This document shows positions 34,665-42,261 of a stretch of 64,000 bases of DNA, in pieces. Each line of letters starts with the position of its first letter. Within the stretch, counting starts at the first letter, position 1. Under the pieces are notes generated by a model that saw only the letters and a list, made by a program, of their open reading frames with translations, was not told the DNA's origin and did no database searches. The translations under genes were made by a program, and so were the position numbers. Source of the DNA: Chitinophagales bacterium (GTDB taxonomy: Bacteria > Bacteroidota > Bacteroidia > Chitinophagales > Chitinophagaceae); assembly GCA_017303335.1 (NCBI GenBank), contig JAFLBK010000006.1:1-64000 (forward strand), in the 5' to 3' direction.

Positions 34665-35605
34665 CGAGTAAGAGAACACTATTTAATCGTACGCTTTTGT
34701 GGCTTGCTTTCATGCTGGCCGTATGGGTATTTGCAGGTTGTAGCGGATCAAAAAAAGACCCATTTTATGCCTTCCAGAATGGAACCATACATGTTAGTGT
34801 GGATGAATCGTTCAGACCTGTTATCGAAGAGCAAATAAAAGTGTTTGAAACATCTTTTCCGGGTGCTAAAATCATTGCAGAGTATAAAACGGAAGCGAAT
34901 TGCCTGAAAGATTTCTTTTATGATACGGCCAATAGCATGGCTATTATTACCCGTGGACTTGGAGCAGAGGAAGAGAGTTACTGGCAGGATAGCCTTGGTC
35001 ATTTGCCAAGTTGGAATGTCGTCGCCTATGATGCAATTACGCTCATCGTGAACAAAAATAACCCGGATACTCTGTTCACTATGGAGAAATTGCGTCTTTT
35101 GCTATCCGGGAAGGGCGACAGAAAACAAAAACTCATCTTCGATGGGTTGAATTCTACAAGCACCGTTCGGTTCATCTCCGACAGTATTCTAAAGGGGAGA
35201 AGTTTCGACACATCGGTAGTCAAAGCGGTAAAAAATAGCCAAGAGGTTGTGAACTATATCGCTAACAATGAAAACGCGGTTGGTTTTGTGGGTATAAGTT
35301 GGGTTGGAAATCCAGAAGATTCTGAGCAAATGAGGATGCTGGGCAAGGTGAAAATCGCATATGTAGCATGTGATGTTTGTTCCGACACTCCTTATGTAAA
35401 ACCTTTACAATCAAGCATCCTAACACGACGTTACCCATTGGTACGTGGTTTGTATTTTGTGCACAAAGACGGAACAGAGGGATTGGCGAGGGGGTTTTCT
35501 AATTTTTTACGTAGTGAAAGAGGCCAATTGATTTTTAAAAGAGCTTATTTAGGAACCGTCATGGATTTTGAAGTGAGAAATGTAAAGCTGACCAAAAAAT
35601 TATAG
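34661..35605 (+). CDS. PstS-like phosphate/anion-binding lipoprotein
   Basis: A 314-residue exported solute-binding protein of the PstS fold. Its signal sequence ends in the lipobox VFAGC, so it is anchored by lipid. Residues 45-300 show the periplasmic binding protein fold with the recurring GTIHVSVDES, IITRGL and VGFVGISWVG segments. The start is taken as TTG 34661, which overlaps the upstream TGA (TTGA) and gives a compact signal peptide; the longer frame from 34601 lies inside the upstream gene. No pstCAB genes follow. In Bacteroidota such proteins often sit beside TonB/ExbD and TPR genes; the ligand is not known. Confidence 0.8.
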   Translation: MTSKRTLFNRTLLWLAFMLAVWVFAGCSGSKKDPFYAFQNGTIHVSVDESFRPVIEEQIKVFETSFPGAKIIAEYKTEANCLKDFFYDTANSMAIITRGLGAEEESYWQDSLGHLPSWNVVAYDAITLIVNKNNPDTLFTMEKLRLLLSGKGDRKQKLIFDGLNSTSTVRFISDSILKGRSFDTSVVKAVKNSQEVVNYIANNENAVGFVGISWVGNPEDSEQMRMLGKVKIAYVACDVCSDTPYVKPLQSSILTRRYPLVRGLYFVHKDGTEGLARGFSNFLRSERGQLIFKRAYLGTVMDFEVRNVKLTKKL

Positions 35606-35678
35606 AAAGTTTACCGGCCATAAGGTCTGGGAAATTTAGAAAATTAATATTATTGTACAGACTTAAACAGCAAATGAA

Positions 35679-37580
35679 ATGAAGAAGCTAAAATTTACCC
35701 TGGTTTTGATCGGCGCCATACTGATGGCCGCTGTCGTCGATGGGCAAAGTATTGAAGACGGAAAGCGTTTTCTGTATTATGACAAGTATATAAGCGCCAA
35801 AAATGTATTTCAAAACCTGGTGAATGCGAATCCGGCAAACGAAGAAGCCGTATATTGGTTAGGTCAATCCTTACTTGCTCCGGATGAAGATAAGGATATC
35901 GCTGGAGCGGAGGCCATTTATGCTAAGGCGCTGGCAGCGAACCAGAATAGTGCCATTTTGAATGCGGGTTTAGGGCACGTGGAATTGCTTTTAGGTAAGA
36001 CTCAGGAAGCCCGAAATCATTTTGAGACAGCATTAAGTCTTAGTAAAGGAAAAAGTATAGAAGTTCTCGATGCGATAGGGGTTGCTAACGGTGACTTTGA
36101 TTCTAAGTTCGGAGATGCTTCATACGCGGTAGAAAAACTGCAGCAAGCTACCGGTCTTAAGGGTTTTAAGGATGCACGGGTAATGACTGATTTGGGCGAT
36201 GCGTATCGGAAAGCAGGAGATGGTGGGAATGCGCAACGAAGTTACGAAGCAGCTCTGGGATTTGATTCTAGATATGCAAGGGCCAAATACAGGCTCGGAA
36301 GAATTTATCAATCTCAAGGCGACTCTCAAAAAGATATTTTCCTGAGGTATTATGACGAGGCTATGGCTTTAGATCCGAATTATACCAAAGTGTACTGGAC
36401 ATTATACCAATACTATTATGAGACCGACGTAACAAAATCTGCCCTCTATCTTGATAAATATCTGGCTGCCAAAGGTAGCGATGAACCACAATCCTGTTTC
36501 CTCCATGCTCAAATGAAATTTGCACAGGGCCTTTTTGCAGAAACAATAGCGGCCGCTGATAATTGCATTTCTTCCAGTGCAAATCCCTACCCCAATTTGT
36601 ATGGTTTGAAAGCGTATGCAGCCTATAAGCTGGGGGACTCAATTGCCGCCAAAAGTGGGTTTGATCTTTACTTTCAAAAGCAAAAACCTGAGAAAATCGG
36701 CCCCAAAGACTACGATACATACGCAAAAGTACTGCTGAAACTTCCCGGGAATGAGGAGTTAGCAGGGAAGTATGTAGACAAAGCGGTGGAATTAGATAGT
36801 ACAGAAGCAGGGAAGGTGAATCTTCTGAAATCGATGGCATCTAATTATGAAAAAGCAGGACAATTTGCGCAAGCGGCAGATTGGTATAAGAAGGTGCTTG
36901 CTATCAAAAAAACGCCAACTAAAACTGATATATTCAATGCAGGTTATAACTATTTCAAAATTGGCAAATTTCCACAGGCAAGTGAAATGTTCGACGTATA
37001 TACCCAGAAATTTCCAGATGATATCTATGGTTATTATATGATGGGGAGGTCGTATTGGGGTATTGATACCACAATGGCTTACGGTTTGGCTAATAATGCA
37101 TTTGCCAAAGCGATCCAGGTGGGAGAAGCCTATCCGGATAAATCCAAGATTATAGCCCAGTTGGTCGGTAGCTATAAGTATATGATTGGGTATTCTGCAA
37201 ATATTGATAAAAATAAAGACCAGGCCCTTGTATTTGCTGATAAGGCATTAGCTGTGGATCCGGCAGATGCAGAAGTGCTTGCCAACAAGGACATCCTTTC
37301 CAAGGCTACGCTTCGCCCACCGGTTAAAACACCGATTAAATCCGACAAAATAACCATAGCCCCGGACGGTACCATTACGACTGTAGGTAATGACGGTTCG
37401 GTCACGGTGATTGTTCCGGGCGGGAAGATAACTACGGTGAAAGACGGGATAACAACCATCATTGAAAACGGTAAGGTTACCATGCTCGATAAGAATGGGA
37501 AAGTGATCAACCAGCCCCCAACGCCACCGGGGAGGCCCGCCCCTCCTAAGACCAATGGAACTGCGCCAAAAAAAAAGTAA
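35679..37580 (+). CDS. Exported TPR repeat protein with Gly/Thr beta-repeat tail
   Basis: A 633-residue protein with a signal peptide ending near VDGQ (residue 23). Tetratricopeptide-like repeats run from about residue 30 to 530, with units such as AVYWLGQSLLAP, ILNAGLGHVELLLGKTQEA and ARAKYRLGRIYQSQGD. Residues 545-605 are a chain of short beta repeats (DGTITTV, DGSVTVI, DGITTII, NGKVTML), and the end is rich in Pro and Lys. It should act as a scaffold in the periplasm. It closes the TonB/PstS-like/TPR cluster and is followed by a strong terminator. Partners are unknown; the cluster suggests TonB-linked transport. Confidence 0.82.
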   Translation: MKKLKFTLVLIGAILMAAVVDGQSIEDGKRFLYYDKYISAKNVFQNLVNANPANEEAVYWLGQSLLAPDEDKDIAGAEAIYAKALAANQNSAILNAGLGHVELLLGKTQEARNHFETALSLSKGKSIEVLDAIGVANGDFDSKFGDASYAVEKLQQATGLKGFKDARVMTDLGDAYRKAGDGGNAQRSYEAALGFDSRYARAKYRLGRIYQSQGDSQKDIFLRYYDEAMALDPNYTKVYWTLYQYYYETDVTKSALYLDKYLAAKGSDEPQSCFLHAQMKFAQGLFAETIAAADNCISSSANPYPNLYGLKAYAAYKLGDSIAAKSGFDLYFQKQKPEKIGPKDYDTYAKVLLKLPGNEELAGKYVDKAVELDSTEAGKVNLLKSMASNYEKAGQFAQAADWYKKVLAIKKTPTKTDIFNAGYNYFKIGKFPQASEMFDVYTQKFPDDIYGYYMMGRSYWGIDTTMAYGLANNAFAKAIQVGEAYPDKSKIIAQLVGSYKYMIGYSANIDKNKDQALVFADKALAVDPADAEVLANKDILSKATLRPPVKTPIKSDKITIAPDGTITTVGNDGSVTVIVPGGKITTVKDGITTIIENGKVTMLDKNGKVINQPPTPPGRPAPPKTNGTAPKKK

Positions 37581-37602
37581 AATCAAAGGCTAAATAACCC
37601 GC

Positions 37603-37636
37603 TCCCCGTTACAGACCGTAACGGGGATTTATTTTT
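37603..37636 (+). terminator. Terminator after the TPR gene
   Basis: A perfect 10-bp stem TCCCCGTTAC/GTAACGGGGA with an AGACC loop and the tail TTTATTTTT, 22 bp after the stop codon. Confidence 0.9.
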
Positions 37637-37642
37637 CAATAT

Positions 37643-37673
37643 ATTGATTATTGCTCCTGCTGCCTTATTTTTG
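37643..37673 (+). promoter_or_regulatory. Promoter of the nuo operon
   Basis: ATTG (37643-37646), 19-nt spacer, TATTTTTG (37666-37673), an exact TAnnTTTG; same design as the ffh promoter. The leader is about 16 nt. It follows directly on the previous terminator. Confidence 0.65.
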
Positions 37674-37695
37674 CCGGTAATAGAAATTAGATCCT

Positions 37696-38091
37696 ATGCA
37701 TTTCTCTCTCCTTCAGGCAACCGATGTGAATAATGCAGCCAATTACCTGCCTATTGCCATTCAGTTGCTTTTTGCCATAGGTCTGGTTGCAACGATTATT
37801 ATTCTCTCCGACCGGCTGGGCCCCAAAAGAAAAACGGCCGATAAACTCCAGAATTTTGAAAGCGGTATCGAGATAAAGGGAAACGCACGTCAACCGATGG
37901 CGATCAAGTATTTCCTGGTGGCCATTCTTTTCGTGCTTTTCGATGTGGAAGTGATCTTTTTTTACCCTTACGCTGTTAACTTCCGTGAACTGGGGTGGGG
38001 TGGTTTTACCGCCGTGGTGGTTTTTGTTGCCCTGTTCATCACTGGATTGATTTATATATTCAAGAAAGGAGCACTGAAGTGGGAGGAATAA
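37696..38091 (+). CDS. nuoA: NADH-quinone oxidoreductase subunit A
   Basis: A 131-residue membrane subunit of complex I with three helices (about 18-40, 70-95, 103-123). The conserved loop between helices 1 and 2 includes FESGIEIKGNARQPMAIKYF, which lies near the quinone channel, and the DVEVIFFYP motif is present. It is the first gene of the 15-kb nuo operon, directly after its promoter. Confidence 0.96.
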   Translation: MHFSLLQATDVNNAANYLPIAIQLLFAIGLVATIIILSDRLGPKRKTADKLQNFESGIEIKGNARQPMAIKYFLVAILFVLFDVEVIFFYPYAVNFRELGWGGFTAVVVFVALFITGLIYIFKKGALKWEE

Positions 38092-38167
38092 CTATTAAAA
38101 TGTTGTAGGTTCAGTGAAACAATAATACTTCATTGGCTGTTCAACATCATCATTCAATATTTGAATT

Positions 38168-38731
38168 ATGTCCCGTCCGGTACAATATAATACGCATATC
38201 AAGTTTGAAGGGATCCCAGAAGGATACATGGGAGAGGGCTTTATGGCAACCAATCTTGAGAAAGTGGTTAGTATGGCCCGGAAGAACTCAATCTGGCCCT
38301 TGCCGTTCGCTACCAGTTGTTGCGGAATTGAATTCATGGCTACTATGGCCAGCCATTATGATTTAGCCCGCTTTGGATCAGAGCGTGTGGGTTTCTCCCC
38401 CCGGCAATGCGATCTATTGATGGTAATGGGAACGATTGCTAAAAAAATGGGGCCGGTTGTTCGCCAGGTATACCTGCAAATGGCCGAACCACGCTGGGTA
38501 ATGGCGGTGGGGGCCTGCGCCTCTTCCGGCGGTGTGTTTGATACGTATTCTGTGTTGCAGGGGATCGACCAGGTGGTTCCGGTGGATGTTTATGTGCCCG
38601 GTTGTCCACCCAGACCTGAAGCCATCCTCGATGGATTCCTGAAAATTCAGGAACTGGTGAATGCCGAGGGATTAAGAAGAAGATACAGTGACCAGTACAA
38701 AGAGTTACTGTCTGGATACGGAATACAATAA
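38168..38731 (+). CDS. nuoB: NADH-quinone oxidoreductase subunit B
   Basis: A 187-residue peripheral subunit carrying the terminal [4Fe-4S] cluster N2, the electron donor to quinone. Cluster cysteines are C51 and C52 in ATSCCGIEF, C116 in GACASSGG and C146 in VPGCPPRPEA. The length is typical. A 76-bp gap separates it from nuoA. Confidence 0.97.
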   Translation: MSRPVQYNTHIKFEGIPEGYMGEGFMATNLEKVVSMARKNSIWPLPFATSCCGIEFMATMASHYDLARFGSERVGFSPRQCDLLMVMGTIAKKMGPVVRQVYLQMAEPRWVMAVGACASSGGVFDTYSVLQGIDQVVPVDVYVPGCPPRPEAILDGFLKIQELVNAEGLRRRYSDQYKELLSGYGIQ

Positions 38732-38790
38732 GAAGATTAATTGGAAGAAGCGCATATTCCTTCCGCCTTAATCTTTTAATTCTTGCAATT

Positions 38791-39294
38791 ATGGCGTTGA
38801 CAAACGAAACCATACAACGAAAACTAACAGAGAAATTCAGCGATCAGTTGATCGATTGGAAGGAACCCTACGGGATGCTTACGTTCACAGCACCCAAAGA
38901 CCTGAATCTAAAAGTTCTCCAGTACTTATTTGACGATGAAGAATTGAAATTCCGGTTTCTGACCGACCTGCAGGCTGTGCATTATCCTGACAGAAAGGGC
39001 GAGGAACTGGCGGTCGTGTATCATCTGCACAACCTGGTCGACAATATCCGCATCCGGTTTAAAATATATGCTGATATTGAAAAACCCGATGTGTTCAGCG
39101 CAACGGCACTTTATCAGGCTGCCAATGTGATGGAGCGGGAAACCTATGATTTCTTCGGGGTTAATTTCGTCGGGCATCCCAACCTGAAACGGATATTGAA
39201 TGTGGATGAGATGGATTATTTCCCGATGCGCAAACAATACCCGGTAGAGGATCAGTTACGTATCGACAAGGATGATGAGATGTTTGGCCGCTAA
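38791..39294 (+). CDS. nuoC: NADH-quinone oxidoreductase subunit C
   Basis: A 167-residue 30-kDa-type subunit of the connecting Q module. The signature ERETYDFFGVNFVGHPNLKR (about 115-134) is complete, followed by YPVEDQLR. It is a separate gene, not fused with nuoD as in E. coli. It lies 59 bp after nuoB; a small membrane gene separates it from nuoD. Confidence 0.96.
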   Translation: MALTNETIQRKLTEKFSDQLIDWKEPYGMLTFTAPKDLNLKVLQYLFDDEELKFRFLTDLQAVHYPDRKGEELAVVYHLHNLVDNIRIRFKIYADIEKPDVFSATALYQAANVMERETYDFFGVNFVGHPNLKRILNVDEMDYFPMRKQYPVEDQLRIDKDDEMFGR

Positions 39295-39312
39295 TCAAGA
39301 AACGAACGAATC

Positions 39313-39528
39313 ATGTTTAAAAAGAACCCAAAACACCGGATGCTGTTCCTGGTCTTCATGATCCTGGTTCTGGTAACCGATTCTGTGCTGAATTTTATTC
39401 AGTACGCAGAAGCCGGAAAAGGGATGAAATTAACCGGTGGAATACTGTTTGGGGGAATGGCTGTATTTTTTATCGATGAACTTATTGCGCTTATAAAAAA
39501 CAATAAAAGAATCAACGAGGGGGCATGA
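39313..39528 (+). CDS. Small two-helix membrane protein within the nuo operon
   Basis: A 71-residue protein, unrecognised, with hydrophobic helices at about 9-27 and 40-58 and basic ends (MFKKNPKHR, KNNKR). It starts 18 bp after nuoC, and its stop codon overlaps the nuoD ATG by 4 bp (ATGA), so translation is coupled. It is not one of the fourteen core subunits. It could be an accessory or assembly protein of complex I in this lineage; that is inference from position. Confidence 0.72.
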   Translation: MFKKNPKHRMLFLVFMILVLVTDSVLNFIQYAEAGKGMKLTGGILFGGMAVFFIDELIALIKNNKRINEGA

Positions 39529-40745
39529 ACGATCACATTTTACTACCCGAAGGAAGTATCGAAAAGCAAACGACCACGCTGAACCTGGGACCTACGCACC
39601 CGGCCACGCATGGAGTGTTTCAGAATATCCTGGAACTCGATGGGGAACGTATCATGAAATCAACCTCTACCGTCGGATATATTCACCGGGCTTTTGAAAA
39701 GATCGCCGAACGCCGGCCGCTCTACCAGATCACACCCCTTACCGACCGACTGAACTATTGCTCTTCTCCCATTAACAACATGGGATGGCACCTTACCTGC
39801 GAAAAATTATTGGGCGTGAAAACACCCAAACGGGTCGATTACCTCCGCGTCATCATCATGGAACTCGCCCGCATTGCCGATCATCTTATCTGCAATTCCA
39901 TTGTAGGGGTGGATAGCGGCGCGTATTCAGGATTCCTCTACCTGATGCAATACAGGGAATTAATCTACGAAATATATGAAGAAGTATGTGGGTCCCGCCT
40001 TACTACTACTATTGGGCGTATTGGCGGTTTTGAAAGGAATTTCTCAGCTGCAGCATTTGAGAAACTCGAAAAATTCCTGAGAGAATATCCCAAAACCCTG
40101 AAGGAGTTTGAAAAACTCTTCACCCGTAACCGCATTTTCATGGAACGTACCATCGGGTGCGGACCGATCAGTGCCGAACGTGCATTGAATTACGGTTTCA
40201 CAGGTCCCAACCTTCGTGCGGCCGGTGTGGATTACGACGTTCGGGTACATACCCCGTACAGCAGTTACGAGGATTTCGATTTCGTCGTTCCCGTCGGTAC
40301 AACCGGCGATTGCTACGACCGTTTCCTGGTGCGGAACGAAGAAATGTGGCAGAGCCTCAGCATCATTGAACAAGCCTACCAGAAAGTTCAGGAATTCAAA
40401 GGCGCAGAAGCTGAAGTATTTCATGCCGACGCACCTGCCTATTACCTGCCCGAAAAGAAAGATGTATACACCAAAATGGAGGCGCTCATCTACCATTTCA
40501 AGATCGTGATGGGCGAAACCGAGATTCCGGAAGGAGAAGTATACAGTTGTGTGGAAGGGGCAAATGGCGAACTGGGCTTTTACCTCATCAGCGACGGAGG
40601 AAGAACACCCTACAGGTTGCATTTCCGCCGCCCATGCTTCATTTACTACCAGGCATTCGAAGAGCTGGTGAAAGGGGGTATGCTCAGCGACGCCGTGATC
40701 ACGATGAGCAGTCTGAACCTGATCGCAGGTGAAATGGACGCATAA
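39525..40745 (+). CDS. nuoD: NADH-quinone oxidoreductase subunit D
   Basis: A 406-residue 49-kDa-type subunit, related to the large subunit of NiFe hydrogenases, which forms the quinone site with NuoB. It has LNLGPTHPATHGV (20-32), GYIHRAFEKIAE, and the C-terminal VITMSSLNLIAGEMD. The conserved His and Tyr of the quinone site lie in the first segment and in RLNYCSSPINN. The final motif reads GEMDA where most have GELDR. It is joined by ATGA overlap to the small membrane gene upstream. Confidence 0.97.
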   Translation: MNDHILLPEGSIEKQTTTLNLGPTHPATHGVFQNILELDGERIMKSTSTVGYIHRAFEKIAERRPLYQITPLTDRLNYCSSPINNMGWHLTCEKLLGVKTPKRVDYLRVIIMELARIADHLICNSIVGVDSGAYSGFLYLMQYRELIYEIYEEVCGSRLTTTIGRIGGFERNFSAAAFEKLEKFLREYPKTLKEFEKLFTRNRIFMERTIGCGPISAERALNYGFTGPNLRAAGVDYDVRVHTPYSSYEDFDFVVPVGTTGDCYDRFLVRNEEMWQSLSIIEQAYQKVQEFKGAEAEVFHADAPAYYLPEKKDVYTKMEALIYHFKIVMGETEIPEGEVYSCVEGANGELGFYLISDGGRTPYRLHFRRPCFIYYQAFEELVKGGMLSDAVITMSSLNLIAGEMDA

Positions 40746-40746
40746 T

Positions 40747-41268
40747 ATGAGAAGACTATTCTTTTTACTGACTGTTGTTTTGATGGCCCACCAGGTGCCT
40801 GCTCAGCAAAAAACGGCATTCGGTGATGAAGTAGGAACACTGGATGGGATTATAAAGGCCTACTACGATGTGGTAACCGTGAAGAAAGGGGAAAAGGTCA
40901 ATTACCTGCGAGACAGCTGCCTGCACGTGCCTAATGCGCTCGTTGGCTCGGCACAGAAGGGTAAGGATGGTAAGGTTGTTTTGAAGCTGATTACCTTAAA
41001 ACAGTTTCACCAGGCTTCCGACGCGTTCCTGGAAAAAGATGGATTCTGGGAAGCGGAGATCGGCAGAAGCGTGGAGAACTTCGGAGCCATCTACCATGTG
41101 TGGAGCACCTATGAAACCCGGAATTCGGAAAAGGGGCCGGTAATTGAGCGAGGGATCAACAGTATCCAGTTGTATTTCGATGGTACGCGGTTCTGGATCC
41201 TTTCCTGGGTGTTTGATAATGAAACAAACGGTCAACGGATACCGCAAAAATATTTATTAAAAGATTGA
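40747..41268 (+). CDS. Exported NTF2-like protein within the nuo operon
   Basis: A 173-residue protein with a signal peptide ending at VPAQ (residue 19) and an NTF2/SnoaL-like cone-shaped fold, judged from the AYYDVV helix, the SVENFGAIYHVWSTYETR strands and INSIQLYFDGTRFWILSW. It starts 1 bp after the nuoD stop (an in-frame ATG at 40729 overlaps nuoD), and its TGA overlaps the nuoE ATG. A role in complex I is not known. The family includes enzymes and binding proteins, so no reaction is proposed. Confidence 0.72.
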   Translation: MRRLFFLLTVVLMAHQVPAQQKTAFGDEVGTLDGIIKAYYDVVTVKKGEKVNYLRDSCLHVPNALVGSAQKGKDGKVVLKLITLKQFHQASDAFLEKDGFWEAEIGRSVENFGAIYHVWSTYETRNSEKGPVIERGINSIQLYFDGTRFWILSWVFDNETNGQRIPQKYLLKD

Positions 41269-41762
41269 TGATGCCGCAGTTTTCAGAAGACAGTATCAAA
41301 AAGGTGCATGAAATGATGTCGCACTATCCCCCGGGCAAGCATAAAAGCGCTTTGCTCGGTGTATTGCACCTGGCTCAGGAAGAGTTTGGCGGATGGCTGG
41401 ATGTGCCGGTGATGGACTATGTGGCTGGGTTGCTGAAGATCGAACCGATCGAGGTATACGAAGTGGCCAGCTTCTACAGCATGTACAACCTGAAGCCTGT
41501 AGGTAAATACCTGTTCGAGGTTTGCCAGACGGGTCCCTGCATGCTCAACGGCAGCGACGACATCATCGCCTATATCAAAGAGAAACTGGGCATCGGCGTC
41601 GGCGAAACAACAGCCGATGGCCTGTTCACCCTCAAAACAGTAGAATGCCTCGGCGCCTGCGGCTATGCGCCCATGATGCAGCAGGGTAAACATTACCGCG
41701 AACACCTGACCAAAGAAAAAGTAGATGCCATCATCGCCGAATACCGGGCGAAAGCGAATTAA
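41268..41762 (+). CDS. nuoE: NADH-quinone oxidoreductase subunit E
   Basis: A 164-residue 24-kDa-type subunit of the NADH module with the [2Fe-2S] cluster N1a. Cluster ligands are C86 and C91 in CQTGPC, and C127 and C131 in CLGAC. The helical N-terminus with LLGVLHLAQEEFGGWL is typical. The ATG at 41268 overlaps the upstream TGA; a second ATG follows directly. Confidence 0.96.
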   Translation: MMPQFSEDSIKKVHEMMSHYPPGKHKSALLGVLHLAQEEFGGWLDVPVMDYVAGLLKIEPIEVYEVASFYSMYNLKPVGKYLFEVCQTGPCMLNGSDDIIAYIKEKLGIGVGETTADGLFTLKTVECLGACGYAPMMQQGKHYREHLTKEKVDAIIAEYRAKAN

Positions 41763-41764
41763 GA

Positions 41765-42187
41765 TTGAAGAAGTTCCTGACGATATTATTCTTGTTTCCG
41801 GCGGCTGTTGCAGTTGCCCAGGGTCCCGATGAAGCAAAACTCATCCAGACCATGAAGGAGTTTCACCAGGCGCTGGTAAACAACAACACCGTTTCCATCA
41901 ACCAGCAAACCGATAAGGCGCTGAGTTATGGGCACAGCAATGGGTGGGTGGAAACAAAGACAGATGTGATCAAAGACCTGGAAACAGGTTATATCGATTA
42001 CCTTTCATTCCGGGAAGACAGCATCGCTGTTTCTATGAATGCGAACATGGCGAATGTGCGTTTTGTGGCCGAGATCACCGCTACCATGAAAGGCGCCACC
42101 AATACCTACCGGCTGAAAGTGCTGGAAGTATGGGTAAAGAAAGGGAAACGCTGGTTGTTGTTCGGGCGACAAGCGATAAGAGAATAA
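41765..42187 (+). CDS. Exported NTF2-like (DUF4440-type) protein within the nuo operon
   Basis: A 140-residue protein with a signal peptide ending at VAVAQ (about residue 19), then an NTF2-like fold of the DUF4440 kind: TMKEFHQALVNNNT helix, ALSYGHSNGWVETK, and the strands VRFVAEITATMKG and KVLEVWVKKGKRWLLFGRQA. It starts with TTG, 2 bp after the nuoE stop, an unusual start; no better ATG exists near. It is the second NTF2-like gene in this operon. Function is unknown. Confidence 0.72.
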   Translation: MKKFLTILFLFPAAVAVAQGPDEAKLIQTMKEFHQALVNNNTVSINQQTDKALSYGHSNGWVETKTDVIKDLETGYIDYLSFREDSIAVSMNANMANVRFVAEITATMKGATNTYRLKVLEVWVKKGKRWLLFGRQAIRE

Positions 42188-42193
42188 ATATGA

Positions 42194-42261
42194 ATTCAGA
42201 AGTCAAAACCTAAAACCAGAACTTACTTTTTGCTTTTGACTTTCAACCTTTGAATTATAAA
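42194..42261. repeat. Intergenic AAGTCAAAA/CTTTTGACTTT repeat before nuoF
   Basis: An A-rich half (AAGTCAAAACCTAAAACC) faces a T-rich half (TTTTTGCTTTTGACTTTCAACC), partly complementary. It fills the gap before nuoF and belongs to the same family as the copies near 24250, 44080, 47450 and 47860. Confidence 0.6.
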
